Shown in pieces: positions 1 through 7,691 of a DNA stretch of 20,733 bases. Position numbers and translations under genes: made by a program. The notes under the pieces are model-generated. The model saw only the letters and a program-made list of their open reading frames with translations, did not search any database and was not told the origin of the DNA. Numbering within the stretch: position 1 is the stretch's first letter; each line of letters opens with the position of its first letter. Source of the stretch: Physocladia obscura (taxonomy: Eukaryota > Chytridiomycota > Chytridiomycetes > Chytridiales > Chytriomycetaceae); assembly GCA_027596945.1 (NCBI GenBank), contig JADGJH010000336.1, positions 1-20,733 on the forward strand, given 5' to 3'.

Positions 1-181
1 AAGATAGAGGGTGTGCAGTGAAGTATTCCACTAACCATTGCTTTTGTAATGCAGAAAACTTGCAATCAACAACTTTTGGGGGCCTTTTTGTCAATGTGGC
101 ATTTGATTCAAATTGCTTAATCCATTGGGCAATTGTTCGAGGTGATTTTTGGAAGATTGCCTCAACCCTTTCCATTGACAT
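1..181 (-). CDS. N-terminal part of a Tc1/mariner-IS630-like transposase (cut by window edge)
   Basis: An open frame starts at ATG 181 on the minus strand and runs 60 codons off the window with no stop. The peptide has the spacing of the helix-turn-helix N-terminus of Tc1/mariner and IS630 transposases: an SPRTIAQWIKQFE recognition helix, a short basic Pro-rich linker (KRPPK), then a second unit reading SALQKQWLVEYFTAHP, as in the 'L-T-x-E-Q-x-x-W-L-V-E ... H-P' pattern of that family. In-frame upstream there is a TGA near 200, so the ATG at 181 (or the one two codons later) is the natural start unless an upstream exon exists. The catalytic DDE/D domain would lie outside the window, so completeness cannot be judged. 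It lies 200 bp beyond the GH43 stop codon on the same strand. A non-transposase homeodomain-like protein is the alternative. Confidence 0.5.
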   Translation of the reverse strand, partial: MSMERVEAIFQKSPRTIAQWIKQFESNATLTKRPPKVVDCKFSALQKQWLVEYFTAHPLS

Positions 182-381
182 GCAATGGAAATAGTAGTTG
201 AAGAGGACATGCGCTCATGTGTTTGCACTGGCTTGCACAGATGTAACTTGAGCCTTGAGTGATTCCATCAAAAACTCGGAAAAATTGAAGTTTATTCAGA
301 AAGACTTTTTCAAGTGAAATGACAATATAAAAAGAAGAAAAAAACAAACAAAAAACAGGCAATCTTCAGGCTCGCAAGAAT

Positions 382-2067
382 TCAATCCACAATCAAGTTA
401 CTGAATTGTACTAGCAGATCCTCGTCAGAAATTGCAAACACTCCAATAATCGGGCCAACAAAATCATTGCCTGTCATGTTCAGCGAATCTACGGCCTCGA
501 ACGCAGTTGAATTCGTGTCTTGATCGGCGCGAAAAGAAAACACATATTCACTCTCTGTGTAATCGATGCGCAAATGGACTTTCGCTTGAATTTCGACGAA
601 ATGAGATACAACTTTTGAAATCACCTTGACTTTGTTAACGACTTTGAAAACAACCTGAGAGGATAAAAAGTTATAGAAAAGCTGGATATAGCGGTGCTCG
701 TCTTTGAAATACGCAAGCCCTGCTGCCAATTGCGTCTGCACGGCTACCGGAAACACCGAGATAGAAACGCTTGTTGAACCTTGAAGCCGGCGTTGCCGCT
801 TTCCGACAAAAGTTACCGGTTCTTCGAGTTGAGAAAACCCACCTCTTCCAGCCACAAGCGTGATGATCTTAAAGTCATCCGAAAACCTGTGGTTGCTTAG
901 AACTGCATCACGGATGTAAAGAAACCCAACATCCGGCGAAACTTCGTCAACGACACGGTGACTGCCATTCTCTCGGGCCGCAGCGGCCAGACTTTTTTCA
1001 ACGTCGCGGTGCAGAACTGGATTCAACCTGACTTTTTGAAACACAGGCCATCCGTCTTCCCAATCAAGAGTCGTGAGAAAAGTCTCCCTGCCAAGAACAT
1101 ACCGCTCTCCGTTCCTTCTAGCGCCCAGGCAAACAGCCCACCAATTTCCATGCAAGTCTTCAACAAGGTCCGTGTGGCCAACATGCTGGATGTATTCGTC
1201 CGTTCCACGCGCAGTGAGAACCGGGTTGCCGGACGAAAATGGATCATACGGGCCCCAAATGCTACGCGACCGCGCAACAGTCACCATATGATCTTCATGC
1301 GTCCCACCTTCAGAAATAAACAGGTAGTACCAGCCATCTTTCTTGTAAATATGTGGGCCTTCGGGATATATCCCACCAGTGCCTTTCCAAAGTTCGCGCA
1401 CGTCCGTGAGAGTCTCGCCAGTGTCTGCATTGATTTCAAACATGCGGATGACAGTCCACGGGCCCGGTCCCGCCGAGCCGTGGAGGTACGCTTTCTTCGA
1501 GCCGTTGTCGTCGTCGTCAAAAAAGAGACTCGGATCGATGCCGGGAAAATCAAAGTAAACCGGATCTGTCCACGGCCCGCCAGTGTGGATTGTTTTGGTA
1601 GACACGATAAAGTTTGCGGCGGTAGCACCGTGGACAACTTTTGTGCAGACAATATACGTTGTGTTTGTGCCTTTGTGGTGGCGGATTGTTGGCGCAAATA
1701 GGCCGCCTGTCGATAGAAAATGCGAGCCACCATCTAGTGGTATGATTTCTGTGGATGCGCTAGCAAGGCTGAGCTGAGATTGGCGGCAGATTGCATTTCC
1801 TAAACATCAAAAAAATTAATATAAAAATATTAAAAAATGCATTATTAAGATGCGGAATCGATGGTATTAGCAGCGATAGTGCTGCCAGGTTGATGAATTG
1901 CTCAGGTGCTCACCAATGTGCTTCCACGCAACAAGGTCCGATGAAGAGTAAATTGGCAACCCCGGAAACATGTGAAAGGTGCTATTGACAAGATAATATG
2001 TGCCATCAATCAGCGCGATCGAAGGGTCTGGTGAAAATCCCGGAACAATTGGATTAATTTCAGTCAT
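382..2067 (-). CDS. GH43 beta-xylosidase / alpha-L-arabinofuranosidase, two exons
   Basis: Exon 1 is 2067-1914 and exon 2 is 1799-382. The 114-nt intron (1913-1800) begins GTGAGC, ends TTTAG, and restores the family-typical 'H-I-G-N-A-I' junction. The product is 523 residues. All three GH43 catalytic carboxylates are present: base Asp14 in FSPDPS, the pKa-modulating Asp140 in GIDPSLF, and acid Glu198 in YPEGPH. GLFAPTIR near residue 84 is also characteristic. Residues about 1-310 form the five-bladed propeller; about 330-523 resemble the C-terminal beta-sandwich of fungal beta-xylosidases (the LQGSTS and AGLAYF segments). The enzyme should release xylose or arabinose from xylan or arabinan oligosaccharides. 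No signal peptide is visible: the protein opens MTEINPIVPGF, so it probably acts inside the cell on imported oligosaccharides. Exact substrate cannot be read from sequence. Confidence 0.9.
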
Positions 2068-2195
2068 TTTGAATTTGTGGAATCAAGAAAATTTTCAGAT
2101 GTCAAAATTCAGTTCTCGAAAATTTTGATCACTCAATTTTGAAACAGGAAAGAAAAAAAAATTTTTAAAAATTTAAAAAATTAAAAACGAAGGGC

Positions 2196-2203
2196 TTATA
2201 TAT
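2196..2203 (-). promoter_or_regulatory. TATA-like box upstream of the GH43 gene
   Basis: The minus strand reads TATATAAG here, about 130 nt before the GH43 start codon at 2067, in an A/T-rich leader. It is a good TATA match, but A/T-rich DNA makes chance matches common. Confidence 0.35.
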
Positions 2204-2290
2204 CCAGGAATACATCAATTTCATACACCATAACTTGTGTATATGTATTTTCCGCTCCTTTGGCAATTGCTAATATTAATAAACGGTGAT

Positions 2291-2554
2291 TCAAACAAGT
2301 TTGTCCTCGTCCAACACTCACGAGAACCTTCGCATCGATTCCATTGCTCTCTATCAGTTTGAAGCAAAATCCCTCGCCACATTCACGGACTCGGAAACAA
2401 ATAGGTGCTCGCAGTAATTGTTACGAAGGAGGCCAATGAATGGCTGAAAGCAGAACGGGTTGAGGGAGTATGCATTTTAAATTACTTGGAGACTAACAAG
2501 GCAGAAAAAAAAAGCCAGGTTCGAACAGTAGTAGATCTACCACGGGGGAATTGA
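2291..2554 (+). pseudogene. Possible decayed coding relic (weakly Nudix-like)
   Basis: This stretch is less A/T-rich than its surroundings and gives protein-like peptides in shifting frames: KFVLVQHSRE at about 2297-2326, then a 49-codon open stretch from 2405 to the TGA at 2552-2554 that includes VTKEANEWLKAERVEGVCIL and later QVRTVVDLP. Order and spacing are loosely reminiscent of a Nudix hydrolase, but no intact Nudix box (GX5EX7REUXEEXGU) can be seen. There is no start codon and no clean splice pattern. It may equally be chance. The rest of the 2068-2813 spacer shows nothing recognisable. Confidence 0.15.
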
Positions 2555-2813
2555 TTCATTTCTTATTTCAAGCATTGTGATGTATTTTCCACAAGACGCA
2601 TGAAACACCGGATACACGATAAAAGGTGAAGTTTCATCAACGTGCTGCAAACTTACTCTCTATTTATTTTTACGACTCTTGTTACGTTATATTGTAATCA
2701 CTGTTAATGCCAACGCTTCTTCAATGAAAAACTAACTTTCTCTGCCGAAGATTCTGTCCTGGAAAAAAACGGAGAAAAAAAGAAGACAGAGGACAGTAAT
2801 CAGCTTATTTGAA

Positions 2814-2819
2814 TTTATT
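2814..2819 (-). terminator. AATAAA-type polyadenylation signal of the RING-H2 gene
   Basis: The minus strand reads AATAAA eight nucleotides beyond the stop codon that ends at 2827, the expected side for 3' end formation of that gene. Confidence 0.45.
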
Positions 2820-2826
2820 CCTGCTT

Positions 2827-3654
2827 TCAACCATACATATGCCCCATAGGATCATCATCTTCTTCATCGTCCAATACAATTCCGCGTTTTTTTGCTTCAA
2901 CTTTCTGCCGCTGTTTTCTTCCACGTTCGTAGACTGCATCGTCAGTGGGAACCTCCCATCGACAAAACGGACATGTGTTGTGCAGTTTCAGCCATGGCGT
3001 GATGCACTGCTTATGGAACACATGGTTGCATGGCAACTGCTTGGCAGGATCATCACGAGATTCGGAATCAAAATTTTCAACGCAAATTGAGCAGGGAGCT
3101 GGTTGATTTTTTGTTTCGTTTCTTAGAATTCCATCAGACGCGTATGACAAAACAGAATAAAGAAAGATTTCAAGATAAAGTAAAACAGTTATAAGCTCAC
3201 TTGAAGTCACTTTTGCATTCGGAAGATTTCGCAAGAAGAATTTTGAGGCGACAGGTTGTCCAGCTGCTCCTGATTGTGCTTCTTGAGTCAGCTGAGAAAT
3301 CTGGATTATGATTTTCTTTGGTTGAGCCAGCGAGCAAATATGCAAAAACAAACAAACCAGCCCTTCCAGCATTTGCCGTTGTGGACTGTTGTCGGAAATG
3401 GCAGAGTTATCTCTAAGCAGAGAGCCAAAGATGCTGAAACAAAGGGTAGAAACATGTTAACGTTAAGCAAACGCAAAAGCAACGCAATGAAAAACAAACT
3501 CTGCAAGGCCCAAGAATGAATCCGGTTGGTGTGTTGGCGCAGTAGAAGTCCGAGATGCTGACGCTGTTGTTGTTGCCATGAAATCATCAAGATTGGGATT
3601 TGCTGCTGTCCGAGTTTGACGTAGGCGCAGTGCCGAACGCTCCGGATCTTCCAT
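2827..3654 (-). CDS. RNF181-like RING-H2 E3 ubiquitin ligase, four exons
   Basis: Exons are 3654-3500, 3433-3358, 3300-3201 and 3098-2827, giving 200 residues. Introns of 66, 57 and 102 nt have GT-AG ends, and the phases join the frames without a stop. Near the middle is 'E-G-L-I-S-Q-L-T-Q-E-A', spliced across intron 2. The C-terminal RING-H2 finger has all eight ligands: CSIC, then PCNHVFHKQC, then CPFC, with the Pro-Trp pair in 'TPWLKLHNTC'. The tail following the finger (EVPTDDAVYERGRKQRQ, then an acidic run ending HMYG) matches the tail pattern of animal RNF181, which argues for that subgroup over larger RNF115/126-type ligases; the N-terminal zinc finger of those is absent. The likely role is transfer of ubiquitin from an E2 to unknown substrates in the cytosol. 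The upstream in-frame TTG at 3684 is not needed as a start. Confidence 0.82.
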
Positions 3655-4518
3655 GTCTTTATCCTCTGTCAATCGCGGTTGCAATCATTGAATGATCAGT
3701 TGCGTTCGTTGCATTGTCTTCTCACCAAAATACGTGGCCATTTTTTTTTTAAATTCCAATTTATTTCACTCGCTTCCAGCTCCAGCATTGACTCCCTTCC
3801 AAACAGATTTATTACTCTTACGCTATGAAATTTTTAACTTCACAAATTATGCCGTTTTGGCCAAAATGCAATGTCAATAACGCCTGAGCGAAAGCAATAA
3901 AATTAAAAAATTAAAAAAAGGTTATGCTGTTCTCATGATATTGTTCTAGAGCATTCAAACCATTTTTACGAGAACATATTTGATCTTGTGTTATACGTTT
4001 TTTTATTTCATGCATCGTTGAATCGGTTTCCAGAACATTGGGAAACGTTGTTATATTCATTCAGAAAAACGTTATTCACCCTGGAGCATTTTTGGAATGG
4101 GTCTTTGAACTCCAAACGTACGAAATTTTTGTGGCAGATTTCGCCAATTCTTGTTTGTGAGTTTAAAAACTTTTTCAACTCAACTTGAATTGAATTAGGA
4201 AAACTGTTTCTTTTAATTATCATTGTTTTTCTTCCTCTTACTTTCTATGTATTCAGCCAAAGTATTCCAATAATCAGGTGATTTGGTTCAATGGGCCAAA
4301 GATGGTCAATTTTGTTCTCTTCTTTTTGTCTCAAAATTTTTTGTTCGGGTCATATGACTAATTAAAAATTTAATCCAAATGTTTATATTTTTTGACCACT
4401 TTGCATATTTTTTTTATTAACGCTGAAAACGAATATTAATACGGTTAAATTGTGCCATTTAAAATATTGAATAAATTGATTTCTTTTTATTTCCTTCTGC
4501 TTTATAGTTTCATTTCGT
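3655..4518. other. Divergent intergenic spacer, no gene seen
   Basis: This A/T-rich spacer separates the divergent RING-H2 and first pectin methylesterase genes, so both promoters lie here. Short ORFs on both strands overlap each other, lack recognisable motifs and have biased composition. I see no RNA gene or repeat. Confidence 0.5.
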
Positions 4519-4527
4519 TGATAACAC
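4519..4527 (+). promoter_or_regulatory. Shared esterase promoter 9-mer (GATA-like), copy 1
   Basis: TGATAACAC lies exactly 103 nt upstream of the first esterase ATG. The same 9-mer lies 103 nt upstream of the second esterase ATG (13525-13533), although most surrounding bases differ. Its core GATAA resembles binding sites of fungal GATA-type nitrogen or catabolite regulators. Conservation of sequence and spacing between paralogues supports function; regulator identity is inference. Confidence 0.4.
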
Positions 4528-4567
4528 CAACTTGAAATCAAAATTTGATAACAGAAGAAAAAAACCG

Positions 4568-4573
4568 TATAAG
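4568..4573 (+). promoter_or_regulatory. TATA-like box of the first pectin methylesterase
   Basis: TATAAG is found 54 nt before the start codon, in a plausible position for a TATA element with a short leader. Confidence 0.4.
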
Positions 4574-4621
4574 TACCATGAGTGATTAATCAAAGCGCCA
4601 CTTTCCAACTTAATCTGCAAA

Positions 4622-5605
4622 ATGGTCTCGTATTTTCAAATCGCTTTGACAGCCTCGCTGTTTATTATGCAGCGCGTGTTTGCAATCACAACACCACCGT
4701 CCGGAGCCATCACGGTCTCAAAATCTGGAGGTGGCGGTAAATACAGCACGATTCAAGCCGCTGTGAACTCTCTTCCCGATGCGGGATCTGCCGTTATTTT
4801 TATATACCCTGGAACTTATACCGAAATGGTGTACATTACCAGAACTGGTCCTTTGACGATTTACGGTTCTGCAGCCAGTGAAACCACATACACGGGAAAC
4901 ACTGTCCTGCTGACAAACAAGGTTTCGGCTGTTGCCATAGGTTCCGATGACTTGAGTGCTCCGCTCCGCGTTCACAAAAGTAATTTCAACCTCATCAACG
5001 TGAATGTCCAGAACACATTCAACACTGGAATTGGTGTTGCTGTTTCGTATTACGGAACCGAAATTGGCACATACGGATGCCAATTTCTTGCCTACCAAGA
5101 TACCTTGCTGACCGAGACTGGCGAGCATTACTTTGTGAACACTTATATCGAAGGGGCCGTTGACTATATTTTCGGGCAATACAGCAAGGCATACTTCCAG
5201 TCAGTTATTCTTGCTTCTACTCGCCATGGATACGTCACAGCAAACGGTCGCGCCAGTTCCAGCGATCCTGGTGCTTATGTTTTCAACGGTTGCACTGTCA
5301 CACTGTCGTCAAAAGCCGTTGCTGGGACTGCTGGAACAGTTTACTTGGGTCGTCCGTGGGGAGCATATGCACGCGTTATCTACATGTATTCTGATCTTAC
5401 TGATGTTCTAAACTCTGCTGGATGGTCTGAATGGACTGCTGGAGTGTATCCAAGTGACGTGTCGTTCTATGAATATAACAACAGTGGAGCAGGTGCATGG
5501 AATTCTAACCGTGCAAAGTTCGCACAAGAGATTTCTGCTACTGTTGCAAACGAATACTCGTTGAAAAATTTTTTCAGTTCTACTTCATGGATCTTGACGT
5601 TGTAA
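4622..5605 (+). CDS. Secreted pectin methylesterase (CE8), copy 1
   Basis: This single-exon gene gives 327 residues. It hydrolyses methyl esters of polygalacturonate, giving pectate and methanol, outside the cell. A signal peptide is clear: a hydrophobic stretch to residue 20, with likely cleavage after MQRVFA (residue 21). The right-handed beta-helix family motifs are all present: GGGGKYSTIQAA near 36-47, the oxyanion-side Gln130 in VNVQNTF, acid/base Asp160 in YQDTL, nucleophile Asp181 in GAVDYIFGQ, and the substrate Arg244 in LGRPWG. Length is normal for a fungal single-domain enzyme with no inhibitor pro-region. The start is fixed by the signal peptide; TATAAG lies 54 nt upstream. A close paralogue at 13628-14608 has the same orientation, and the mobile-element relic lies between them. 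Confidence 0.95.
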   Translation: MVSYFQIALTASLFIMQRVFAITTPPSGAITVSKSGGGGKYSTIQAAVNSLPDAGSAVIFIYPGTYTEMVYITRTGPLTIYGSAASETTYTGNTVLLTNKVSAVAIGSDDLSAPLRVHKSNFNLINVNVQNTFNTGIGVAVSYYGTEIGTYGCQFLAYQDTLLTETGEHYFVNTYIEGAVDYIFGQYSKAYFQSVILASTRHGYVTANGRASSSDPGAYVFNGCTVTLSSKAVAGTAGTVYLGRPWGAYARVIYMYSDLTDVLNSAGWSEWTAGVYPSDVSFYEYNNSGAGAWNSNRAKFAQEISATVANEYSLKNFFSSTSWILTL

Positions 5606-5685
5606 TTTTGAGTCTTAAGCAGTTGGTTTATTATTATTTCTTGGCTGAATCAGAACCCCTCACACTTTCTCTGTGAAAGTTTCCT

Positions 5686-5691
5686 AATAAA
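5686..5691 (+). terminator. Polyadenylation signal of esterase copy 1
   Basis: AATAAA occurs 81 nt after the stop codon. A small hairpin-capable inverted repeat (ACTTTC, 5-nt loop, GAAAGT, 5664-5680) precedes it; its meaning is unknown. Confidence 0.5.
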
Positions 5692-5817
5692 ATTTTGAAT
5701 TGTGACTCGCACCTCTACGGCCCTCTCAAAAAACTCAACTTTGAATATTGTTGGGATTGTTCACTCAAATATAGTGACGCACAACGTGTTTGATTTTAGT
5801 GGGCATTCTAACTGAAA

Positions 5818-5829
5818 AATGACGTCATT
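5818..5829. other. Perfect 12-bp palindrome at left end of the element
   Basis: AATGACGTCATT is a perfect palindrome containing the CRE/ATF-type core TGACGTCA. It ends 67 bp outside the first codon of gene X. A different palindrome occupies a similar place beside X' at the right end. It may be a promoter site for X, a terminus-associated signal, or host sequence. Confidence 0.35.
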
Positions 5830-5896
5830 CAAACAACTATTTATTTGAATTCGTTGATAGTTAATATTATTTATTTTCTTTTATATTATTAAAACA

Positions 5897-6525
5897 ATGA
5901 CTGTTGCAATTCCATCCACAAGTGTAAAAAATCGATTCTTGATGACCCTCCCAATTGGAACAATCTATAAAAACCCACGGAATGAACACCACTATGAAGT
6001 ACAAGAGCGAAAATTAATACCACCTTATCTAAAGTGGGAGTACCATACTTTGATTCAAATCAACCTGTTGTTATTGAAGTACCCAATAAATGGATGAAAA
6101 TGGCCAATCTGGCAAGAGTCAATATCAACCAATCCATGAAGGAAAGAATTCATGAACTGGAAGAGACTGTCAAATAATTGCAGTCAGAACTGAGAGAGGC
6201 AACTGACCCAGATTTTGACAAAATTATTGAAATTAAGCACTCATTTCTGGATAAGATTAAACAATTAATGAATGGGAATGAATTCTTTGAGACAGAATCC
6301 GAAATTTACTTTGTAGACAAGAACTTGGTGTATTATACACAAACAAAGTGAAATACTGACAACAAAGCAAGAGTGTTGAGAATAAAGACTGAAATGATGA
6401 GAAAGGGAGATACTAACCTGTGCAAGGAGCTCCATGATAATCAGCCTGCAATTCAAAAGAGATTGTATCACCATTTGAAGCAAAATGTTGATGAAAAAAA
6501 GATTTTCTCAATGAAGCAGCGTTAA
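5897..6525 (+). pseudogene. Gene X (left copy), inward-reading terminal gene, broken
   Basis: The frame opens at ATG 5897 with MTVAIPSTSVKNRF and is broken by a frameshift near 6030, a TAA at 6175-6177 and a TGA at 6349-6351; the final stop is 6523-6525. The remaining frame aligns throughout with the minus-strand X' copy at 12618-13225. Conserved blocks include LPIGTIYK, GVPYF, NINQSMKE, 'L-M-N-G-N-x-x-F-E-T', and a C-terminal block ending in GDTNLCKELHDNQPAIQK. The middle is charged and helical, with a possible short coiled coil at HELEETV. I recognise no family. About 208 codons is the likely full length. Its stop codon overlaps the stop of gene Y, which comes from the other strand, by two bases. 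Position just inside both termini would suit a replication or terminus-related protein, but that is a guess. Confidence 0.55.
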
Positions 6526-6818
6526 TCTCCTTCTGATTCGAGTCCTTGTGACAGGTATATATGCTCAAGAAAGTGTCCAATAGCATCAGCACTTGAACTC
6601 CTTGTATTATTTGATTCTTGTTGTTTGGTGGTTATGTACACACAGTTGGATTGTTCAAGTTCAGTGAAAACAGGCTCACCTGGACTCGATGCACATTTAG
6701 TGTGTACTGTTGATTCAATGATTGTGTCATTGGACATCAATTTGATGCTTGTGATTATAGCAACAGAGAGTAGTCTTGTTAATGCAATTAGTGCTACAAC
6801 CCATTTGTTACACTTATT
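6522..6818 (-). CDS. Gene Y (left copy): in-frame extension after the zinc-finger gene's stop
   Basis: Directly after the TGA of the RING/TRAF-type ORF, the same frame stays open for 98 codons to a TAA at 6524-6522. It starts without an ATG; the first ATG is about 27 codons in. The N-terminal part, WVVALIALTRLLSVAIIT, is hydrophobic enough for a membrane span. Later blocks (TKCASSPGEPVF, then 'C-V-Y-I-T-T-K', then an acidic C-terminus ending SEGD) align with Y' at 12322-12621. The family is unrecognised. It could be expressed by readthrough as a C-terminal extension of the zinc-finger protein, from an internal ATG as a short protein, or not at all. The right copy also has a stop just before the same point. 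Confidence 0.4.
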   Translation of the reverse strand, partial: NKCNKWVVALIALTRLLSVAIITSIKLMSNDTIIESTVHTKCASSPGEPVFTELEQSNCVYITTKQQESNNTRSSSADAIGHFLEHIYLSQGLESEGD

Positions 6819-7340
6819 TCAATAAATTAATGCTACAGCATCATGAGTTGTTAGCAACCCTCCTTCATTCAAATCATTTAATTCAATCTTATATCCTTGC
6901 TTGTTGAGGCCCCATCTGTTTGATTCTATTGGAGCCAAGTTGCGTTGGACTATTCTAATCTTGCATTTTGTTTCAAAGTGACTTTGTAATGTTTTCCTTG
7001 ATATCTTCTTTTGACATATGAAGCACTTGTGTTTCTTGTAGTCACAGTCTTCAACATGTTCATCAAGATTCCATTTCAACACTTTAAACTTACAGTTTTC
7101 ATTGGTACACGATTCCAAGTGTGGCATTAAAGTAACTTGCAACTGTTTATTATGAAACAATGATTCTGTCTTGCATTGCAGGCATTTTTGGCCCAGTTGA
7201 TGGTGGCATTTGATACAAGCAAAGTGTGGATTTGAATCTTTGGTGCATTGGATAATAGGAAAGTTTAGATGCTCAAAGCAAACACAGCATGTTAAATCAG
7301 ATTGTTTAATCTTCATTGAATACTTTATTTCTTGTTCCAT
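6819..7340 (-). CDS. RING plus TRAF/SIAH-type zinc-finger protein, intact ORF in the element
   Basis: The ATG at 7340 gives 173 residues with no interruption. Residues about 16-57 form a C3HC4 RING: CCVC, then QC, then HFACIKC, then CLQC. It is followed by two TRAF/SIAH-like zinc units, 'C-T-N-E-N-C ... H-V-E-D-C' and 'C-F-I-C ... H-F-E-T-K-C'. This order is typical of SIAH/TRAF-like E3 ubiquitin ligases, also known as captured genes in large DNA viruses. The likely role is ubiquitin transfer in the host cell, substrate unknown. The C-terminal half lies inside the left inverted repeat, so a second copy of that part, without the RING, occurs at 12025-12315. An intact frame beside a ruined replicase is unusual. 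The in-frame TTG upstream (7355) is a less likely start. Confidence 0.7.
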   Translation of the reverse strand: MEQEIKYSMKIKQSDLTCCVCFEHLNFPIIQCTKDSNPHFACIKCHHQLGQKCLQCKTESLFHNKQLQVTLMPHLESCTNENCKFKVLKWNLDEHVEDCDYKKHKCFICQKKISRKTLQSHFETKCKIRIVQRNLAPIESNRWGLNKQGYKIELNDLNEGGLLTTHDAVALIY

Positions 7341-7400
7341 TCTTATAATACACAAATATTTTTAATTTTAAGAAAAAATCCAAAGATTTGGACAAAATGT

Positions 7401-7691
7401 TTATGCCCTCTGACCCAACTCAATGTTCTCTTGTCTCAAAATTAGCCGCAGATTCCAATAGGCATTAATGTTCTTGAAGTCTTCATCTGTGGTATGCTGG
7501 CATCTTGGCCTGATGTCGTCAATCTCATATCCCTTCATTATCTTACCATCAGGTATACCAAGATGCTTGAATAATTGTTGTCTCGTTAGAAAAGTATGCT
7601 TCAAACTATATTCATCAGAGCATCCCTTTCAAACAATGTAATTGATTACTCTAACTGCTTCTATCCTCTTTTGTTTGAGGTCATCCTTCAT
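7401..7691 (-). pseudogene. HNH-like C-terminal tail of the polymerase-helicase gene
   Basis: This is the 3' part of the large minus-strand gene, reached from the helicase frame by one frameshift near 7690 and broken by a TGA at about 7631. It ends in TAA at 7403-7401. The peptide contains 'Y-E-I-D-D-I-R-P' followed about 20 residues later by 'N-A-Y-W-N-L-R-L-I-L-R-Q-E-N-I-E-L-G'. This resembles the HNH pattern 'E-I-D-H-I-x-P ... x-x-N-L-Q-P-L-x-x-x-x-N-x-x-K-G', with the first catalytic His replaced by Asp. If truly HNH-derived, the intact ancestor could have nicked or cut DNA as part of a replicase-recombinase. The match is short, so this call is tentative. Confidence 0.4.

Larger units (their letters stand above)
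5860..7108 (+). repeat. Left terminal inverted repeat, about 1.24 kb
   Basis: The arm matches the reverse complement of about 12026-13262 across gene X, gene Y and the zinc-finger tail of the RING/TRAF gene. Samples compared by eye are roughly 70-78% identical with few indels. Upstream A/T-rich leader similarity continues some 35-40 bp outside the X start codon. The inner limit is sharp, at the bases coding 'T-N-E-N-C' (about 7092-7108), beyond which the two sides are unrelated. Both arms are almost the same length, which favours true terminal repeats over two unrelated insertions. Confidence 0.7.

Noticed and set aside
958..1701. Plus-strand ORF of 247 codons
   Set aside because: It is antisense to the GH43 catalytic region, whose motifs are unmistakable on the minus strand.
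2518..2526. GGTTCGAAC resembling a tRNA B box
   Set aside because: The flanking bases do not form a T-arm stem, and no A box, anticodon stem or acceptor stem can be built around it.
3988..4223. Overlapping short ORFs on both strands in the spacer before the first esterase
   Set aside because: They are mirror-frame ORFs in A/T-rich DNA without motifs or conserved features.
5683..5702. Near-identical inverted match between CTAATAAAATTTTGAATTG and the reverse complement of 13337-13356, as possible outer ends of the inverted repeats
   Set aside because: Distances to the X start codons differ by some 80 bp and the left one contains the esterase polyadenylation signal in A/T-rich DNA; chance is likely, so it was not used to set the limits.
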